This document shows positions 15,387 through 17,770 of a stretch of DNA of 17,770 bases, one piece after another (the stretch's first letter is position 1; each line of letters begins with the position of its first letter). Under the pieces are notes generated by a model. The model saw only the letters and a list, made by a program, of their open reading frames with translations. It had not been told where the DNA came from and did not search any database. Position numbers and translations under genes: made by a program. The stretch comes from an uncultured Eubacteriales bacterium (lineage in GTDB: Bacteria > Bacillota > Clostridia > Peptostreptococcales > Anaerovoracaceae), in the NCBI GenBank assembly GCA_902766185.1, contig CACXCQ010000007.1:1-17770 (forward strand), read 5' to 3'.

Positions 15387-15755
15387 ATGGATAACTACAA
15401 GCAGATCATTCGGGGTATGCTGGAGAGCATGACCTGTATCAGGGAACAGTATCGGGAAGAATTGGAAAGCTGTCCGAAGGGCAGCCTCTGGAAGACAGAT
15501 CAGAACGGCCGGGTGTGCTACTACTGGGCCTACCGCAAGGGAGACATCTACGTCCGGCACGCCATCTCATCGGATCCGCAGATGCAGCGCCAGCTGGCGC
15601 GAAAGGCGTATCTGACGAAGAGCCTGAAGCTGCTGGACCGGAACATTTATCAGCTGGGACGCGCGCTGGACAGCATGGAGCCTTTGGAGATGGGGGCGGT
15701 AGTCTCCCGCCTGACCAAGGCGTATCAGGATCTTCCTGGAGAATACTTTCTTTGA
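15387..15755 (+). CDS. Small conserved-looking hypothetical protein, 122 residues
   Basis: The protein is soluble, mixed-charge and helical, without membrane segments or a signal peptide. CPKGSLWKTDQNGRVCYYWAYR (about 32-52, slightly degenerate) and GDIYVRHAISSD recall the N-terminal half of longer Clostridial proteins that read roughly 'PxGxL...YY...YI' and then continue into a nuclease-like domain. If so, this is a stand-alone or shortened version, because no continuation is open after the stop. That relation is recalled pattern, not a search. The start ATG 15387 has AGGAGGT at 15375-15381. It has its own promoter and a strong terminator. No function is assigned. Confidence 0.75.
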   Translation: MDNYKQIIRGMLESMTCIREQYREELESCPKGSLWKTDQNGRVCYYWAYRKGDIYVRHAISSDPQMQRQLARKAYLTKSLKLLDRNIYQLGRALDSMEPLEMGAVVSRLTKAYQDLPGEYFL

Positions 15756-15787
15756 GGCCGAGTTGAGCTGAGGCCAATGAATTGAAT

Positions 15788-15833
15788 AAAAGACCGCCAC
15801 TCCGGCAACTGAAATGCCGGGGGGCGGTCTTTT
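15788..15833. terminator. Bidirectional rho-independent terminator
   Basis: AAAAGACCGCC (15788-15798) pairs perfectly over 11 bp with GGCGGTCTTTT (15823-15833). An inner CCGGCA/TGCCGG stem lies within. T runs follow on both strands, so it can end the 122-residue gene from the left and the minus-strand gene from the right. Confidence 0.92.
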
Positions 15834-15892
15834 GTTTGGGGTTGGTCAAAAAATCATGATCGGCATCCGGGGTCATCGCCACGCCGGAGATG

Positions 15893-16276
15893 TTACCCGG
15901 GGTCTTCATCGCCTTCGATCGGAAAACTTTCGCCCAGCTCCTCCGCAACACCCCAGACGCAGACCTGCACGTACCGTTTCATGGTGGACGTGGAGACGTA
16001 GTGCTTCTCCTCCAGACGCATGTACTGAACGCCGTCCACCAGATGAGCAAAGACGGCGTCCCGGTACTGTTCCGGAACGTACCGCTGCAAAGCCAGGTCG
16101 ATGGTCCGGATATAGCGGCCTGCCAGCTGACCGGACTTCGTCTTCGCCTCGTCGGACGAGACGACCTTCTGAAAATGCCGGTAGCAGCGGATCAGCTTCA
16201 CCGTCTTCGCGTAGATCACCGGCTCCAGTTTGCAACCGGTCTTTTTCTGCTGATAATAGTTCTTCATAATATCCAT
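15893..16276 (-). CDS. Small DNA-binding-like protein, resembling phage RinA/ArpU-type late activators
   Basis: This 127-residue protein is rich in helices. KLIRCYRHFQKVVSSDE (about 27-43) is followed by a region YVPEQYRDAVFAHLVDG and then STSTMKRYVQVCVWGVAEELGE (about 95-116), which looks like a sigma-region-4 or RinA-type recognition helix. The end is acidic. Phage late-transcription activators share this general layout, but the similarity is recalled and weak. ATG 16276 (or 16267, the start of MKNYYQ) is possible; neither has a good ribosome binding site. TTGACT (16300-16305) and TATATT (16277-16282), 17 apart, sit directly before it, so the message may have almost no leader. No other phage gene is in view, so it may be a relic or a stand-alone regulator. 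Confidence 0.6.
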   Translation of the reverse strand: MDIMKNYYQQKKTGCKLEPVIYAKTVKLIRCYRHFQKVVSSDEAKTKSGQLAGRYIRTIDLALQRYVPEQYRDAVFAHLVDGVQYMRLEEKHYVSTSTMKRYVQVCVWGVAEELGESFPIEGDEDPG

Positions 16277-16305
16277 AATATACCATATAAGCCAAAACAA
16301 GTCAA
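16277..16305 (-). promoter_or_regulatory. Promoter immediately before the minus-strand gene
   Basis: On the minus strand TTGACT (16300-16305) and TATATT (16277-16282) are 17 bases apart. The -10 box touches the ATG at 16276, so a transcript starting about seven bases on would begin near 16270, two or three bases before the second ATG (16267). Confidence 0.55.
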
Positions 16306-16389
16306 CCAAAATATGGAAATCGTGACCACCGCGAGATTGTCGCAAGTTGGGGTCGTGTTGATCTATAATTTTCGTCCCGGAATCAACAC

Positions 16390-16401
16390 GAATGGAGGTG
16401 A
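16390..16401 (+). promoter_or_regulatory. Near-perfect complement to the 16S rRNA 3' end, unit 1
   Basis: GAATGGAGGTGA differs in one base from the full complement of the 16S tail (GAAAGGAGGTGA). It is followed by CTTTTTTCG. No open frame of useful length starts at the proper distance in this unit. Confidence 0.6.
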
Positions 16402-16614
16402 CTTTTTTCGTGGGTGTTTCCATTTTGAGTGCCCCGTGTTGATCTGCGTTCTGGACCCTGTTATTTACATGGCATTGGCCGTTTTTCATGTGGATATGGT
16501 GTGGCGGAGAACAGATCAACACGCCGGGATGGGTTTGGCCTCGCCCTGCCTTTGCCCCGGCCATAAAAAATGTTGATCCTGGATTTCAGATCCGGAATCA
16601 ACACGAGCATACAC

Positions 16615-16626
16615 GAAAGGAGGTGA
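16615..16626 (+). promoter_or_regulatory. Full-length complement to the 16S rRNA 3' end, unit 2
   Basis: GAAAGGAGGTGA is the complete complement of the TCACCTCCTTTC end of 16S rRNA, longer than a normal ribosome binding site. It is followed by CTTTTTTCG. A GTG about 14 bases on could open a frame of roughly 30 codons, which stops early in the other unit. The opposite strand reads TCACCTCCTTTC, like the rRNA tail itself. Confidence 0.6.
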
Positions 16627-16844
16627 CTTTTTTCGCTGGTGTTTCCATTTTGTGTGTCCCGTGTTGATCTGCGTTCTGGAACCCGTTATTTACATGGCGC
16701 CTGCCATTTTTCATGTGGATATGATGTGGCGTAGAACAGATCAACACGCCGGGATGGGTTTGGGCTCGCCCTGCCTTTGCCCGTCCATAAAAAATGTTGA
16801 TCCGGGATTTCGGATCCGGAATCAACACGAGCATATGTGAAAAA

Positions 16845-16919
16845 GCCCGGCGGCCGCTTCCATTTTACCGGTAAGGTCGTGCGAGGAAGGTCGCGCGCGG
16901 CGCTGCGGCCTCGCCGGGC
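16845..16919. repeat. GC-rich inverted repeat between the array and the DUF937 gene
   Basis: GCCCGGC+GGCCGC (16845-16857) pairs with GCGGCC (16905-16910) and GCCGGGC (16913-16919), giving 13 bp with a two-base bulge and a loop of about 47 bases. The plus strand has A runs on both sides, so on the minus strand the stem is followed by a T run and it could terminate leftward transcription. A 10-base palindrome TTACCGGTAA lies in the loop. Nothing else is recognised in 16830-16970. Confidence 0.75.
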
Positions 16920-16973
16920 GAAAAAGGGCATTCCAATGGGGATTTTGGTCTTTTTCGATTATGCAGTCTGGGG

Positions 16974-16979
16974 TATAAT
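16974..16979 (+). promoter_or_regulatory. -10 box of the DUF937 gene promoter
   Basis: A perfect TATAAT lies at 16974-16979, about 60 bases before the gene. The -35 region at the usual distance (TTTTTC, 16951-16956) is poor, so an activator or another sigma contact may be needed. Confidence 0.5.
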
Positions 16980-17038
16980 ACTACTATGAATATAATCAAC
17001 AAAACTGTGTGAATGAACGGAAAAAAGGAGAAGTGAAC

Positions 17039-17770
17039 ATGAATTTATTGAATATGTTGACAAAGGCGCTGACGAGCAGCGCTGCACTGGAAGCACTTTC
17101 CGCAAAGACAGGTCTGTCCAAGAAGCAGCTGGCGATGATCATCACCATCGCGGTACCGCTCCTGATCAGGAAGATGACATCGAACGCGTCTTCACAGGAC
17201 GGGGCCAATTCCCTTCTGGGTGCCCTTATGCAGCATCAGAACAGGGATGCCATCGATGCGCAGCTGAAGGAAGCTGATGAGGAAGACGGCGCGAAGATCA
17301 TCGGACATATCCTGGGCGAGGAGCAGGAGGATATCGTTGCCACTGTGGCCAAGGAGGCGGACATCAGCGAAGGCGATGTATCCAGAGTGCTGGGCAATAT
17401 TTCACCGTCCATCCTGAGCGGTCTGTTCGCGGCAACGCAGTCTGCCCACGGACAGCAGTCTTCAGGCATTGACCTGAGCGATGGATTCGACATGAAAGAT
17501 ATCCTTGGACTGTTCAGCGGAGCTGCCGGAGCGTCCGGAGCAGGAGCCACGGGAGCACTGGAGGTCGAGCCGGCAGAACCTGCAGCACCGGCGGGACTCG
17601 GCGGACTGCTGTCATCCATCTTCGGCGGCGGAGCAGCACAGTCTGCCGGAGCAGCACAGCCTGCCAGCGGCGGAATGGATATCCTGTCCGGACTTCTGGG
17701 CACGACGAAACCCGAGGAGGATCAGAGCGTCAACGGCAACCAGCTGATCAGCACTCTTCTGTCTCTGATG
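17039..17770 (+). CDS. DUF937 domain-containing protein, 3' part outside the window
   Basis: The reading frame opens at ATG 17039, with AAGGAG at 17025-17030, and stays open for 244 codons to the window end. The N-terminal 160 residues fit DUF937: a helical LLNMLTKALTSSAALEAL start, a LSKKQLAMIITIAVPLLIRKM segment, an IIGHILG motif, and a run of short helices ending NISPSILSGLFAATQS. A low-complexity part follows, rich in Gly, Ala, Ser and Pro with several GLFSG/GLLSS/GLLG motifs. DUF937 proteins (YidB-like) are of unknown function. There is no signal peptide, so it is probably cytoplasmic. The gene stands alone behind the repeat array. Confidence 0.85.
   Translation, partial: MNLLNMLTKALTSSAALEALSAKTGLSKKQLAMIITIAVPLLIRKMTSNASSQDGANSLLGALMQHQNRDAIDAQLKEADEEDGAKIIGHILGEEQEDIVATVAKEADISEGDVSRVLGNISPSILSGLFAATQSAHGQQSSGIDLSDGFDMKDILGLFSGAAGASGAGATGALEVEPAEPAAPAGLGGLLSSIFGGGAAQSAGAAQPASGGMDILSGLLGTTKPEEDQSVNGNQLISTLLSLM

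Larger units (their letters stand above)
16354..16829. repeat. Array of ten alternating GTGTTGATC cores in five inverted pairs, including two ~220-bp tandem units
   Basis: The core occurs forward at 16354, 16435, 16571, 16660 and 16795 and reversed at 16380, 16514, 16595, 16739 and 16819, in strict alternation. Successive cores form inverted pairs. 16354-16362/16382-16390 has 9 bp. 16435-16446/16512-16523 and 16660-16671/16737-16748 have 12 bp each, and a further GTTCT/AGAAC beyond a bulge. 16571-16579/16595-16603 and 16795-16803/16819-16827 form shorter hairpins with a CCGG/CCGG extension. Units 16381-16595 and 16596-16819 are highly similar, with a roughly 9-base insertion and a 1-base indel. 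Open frames through the units are shifted by that indel, so coding is unlikely. The array may be a palindromic element, a non-coding RNA gene or a protein-binding array. Confidence 0.93.

Noticed and set aside
13305..15560. Long minus-strand open frame opposite the two kinase genes
   Set aside because: It crosses several real genes and intergenic repeats and shows no protein family features.
16277..16564. Minus-strand extension of the small activator-like gene into the repeat array
   Set aside because: The added residues come from repeat sequence, and the likely promoter lies downstream of that part, so the shorter start is preferred.
16354..16829. CRISPR array
   Set aside because: Repeats alternate in orientation and spacers are unequal and themselves repeated. 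No cas genes are in the window.
16354..16829. Integron attC array
   Set aside because: No integrase, no gene cassettes between repeats and no recognisable attC core sites were seen.
16652..16840. Open frame of 62 codons through repeat unit 2, with a similar frame in unit 1
   Set aside because: The two units differ by a 1-base indel near the end that shifts the frame, and no start with a proper ribosome binding site is shared. The frame arises from the repeat.

Overview
The window looks like a chromosomal segment of a GC-rich member of the Clostridia (Bacillota), possibly Lachnospiraceae or a relative. This rests on strong AGGAGG-type ribosome binding sites, a Bacillota-type ECF vitamin transporter with two ATPases, a YfhO-type membrane glycosyltransferase, a PadR/DUF1700/DUF4097 envelope module, a YdbC-type PC4 protein and a long two-part nucleoside kinase typical of Clostridia. 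No rRNA, tRNA, CRISPR array or transposase was seen. The taxonomic call is inference from gene content.

Layout. 1-48 is the tail of an upstream gene, perhaps a family 2 glycosyltransferase. 61-2790 is a yfhO homologue that overlaps, tail to tail, a MocR/GabR-type regulator on the minus strand (2761-4164). From an AT-rich divergent promoter region the MocR gene faces a rightward operon: ECF S component, ecfA1, ecfA2, ecfT, then trmB and a class I/II aminotransferase, ending at a strong terminator (9515-9563). A second operon, padR-DUF1700-DUF4097 (9647-11602), starts from a near-consensus promoter embedded in inverted repeats. It is followed by a YdbC-like ssDNA-binding protein with its own promoter and terminator, the nucleoside kinase, a PfkB-family sugar or nucleoside kinase, and a small 122-residue hypothetical gene with a bidirectional terminator.

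The right end differs. A short minus-strand gene (15893-16276), resembling phage late-gene activators, is followed by about 760 bases with no convincing gene. That stretch holds an array of ten alternating copies of a GTGTTGATC core, forming five inverted-repeat pairs inside two roughly 220-bp tandem units. Each unit also carries a sequence complementary, or nearly so, to the 3' end of 16S rRNA. A DUF937 gene starts at 17039 and runs off the window.

How the parts may work together: the S component, two ATPases and EcfT make a complete vitamin-type uptake system. The divergent MocR protein is its likely regulator, but it has serine where the PLP-binding lysine should be. PadR probably represses its own operon. 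The best candidates for something undescribed are the inverted-repeat array, the lysine-less MocR with its ECF partner, and a 16-bp inverted repeat that covers the ydbC start codon.
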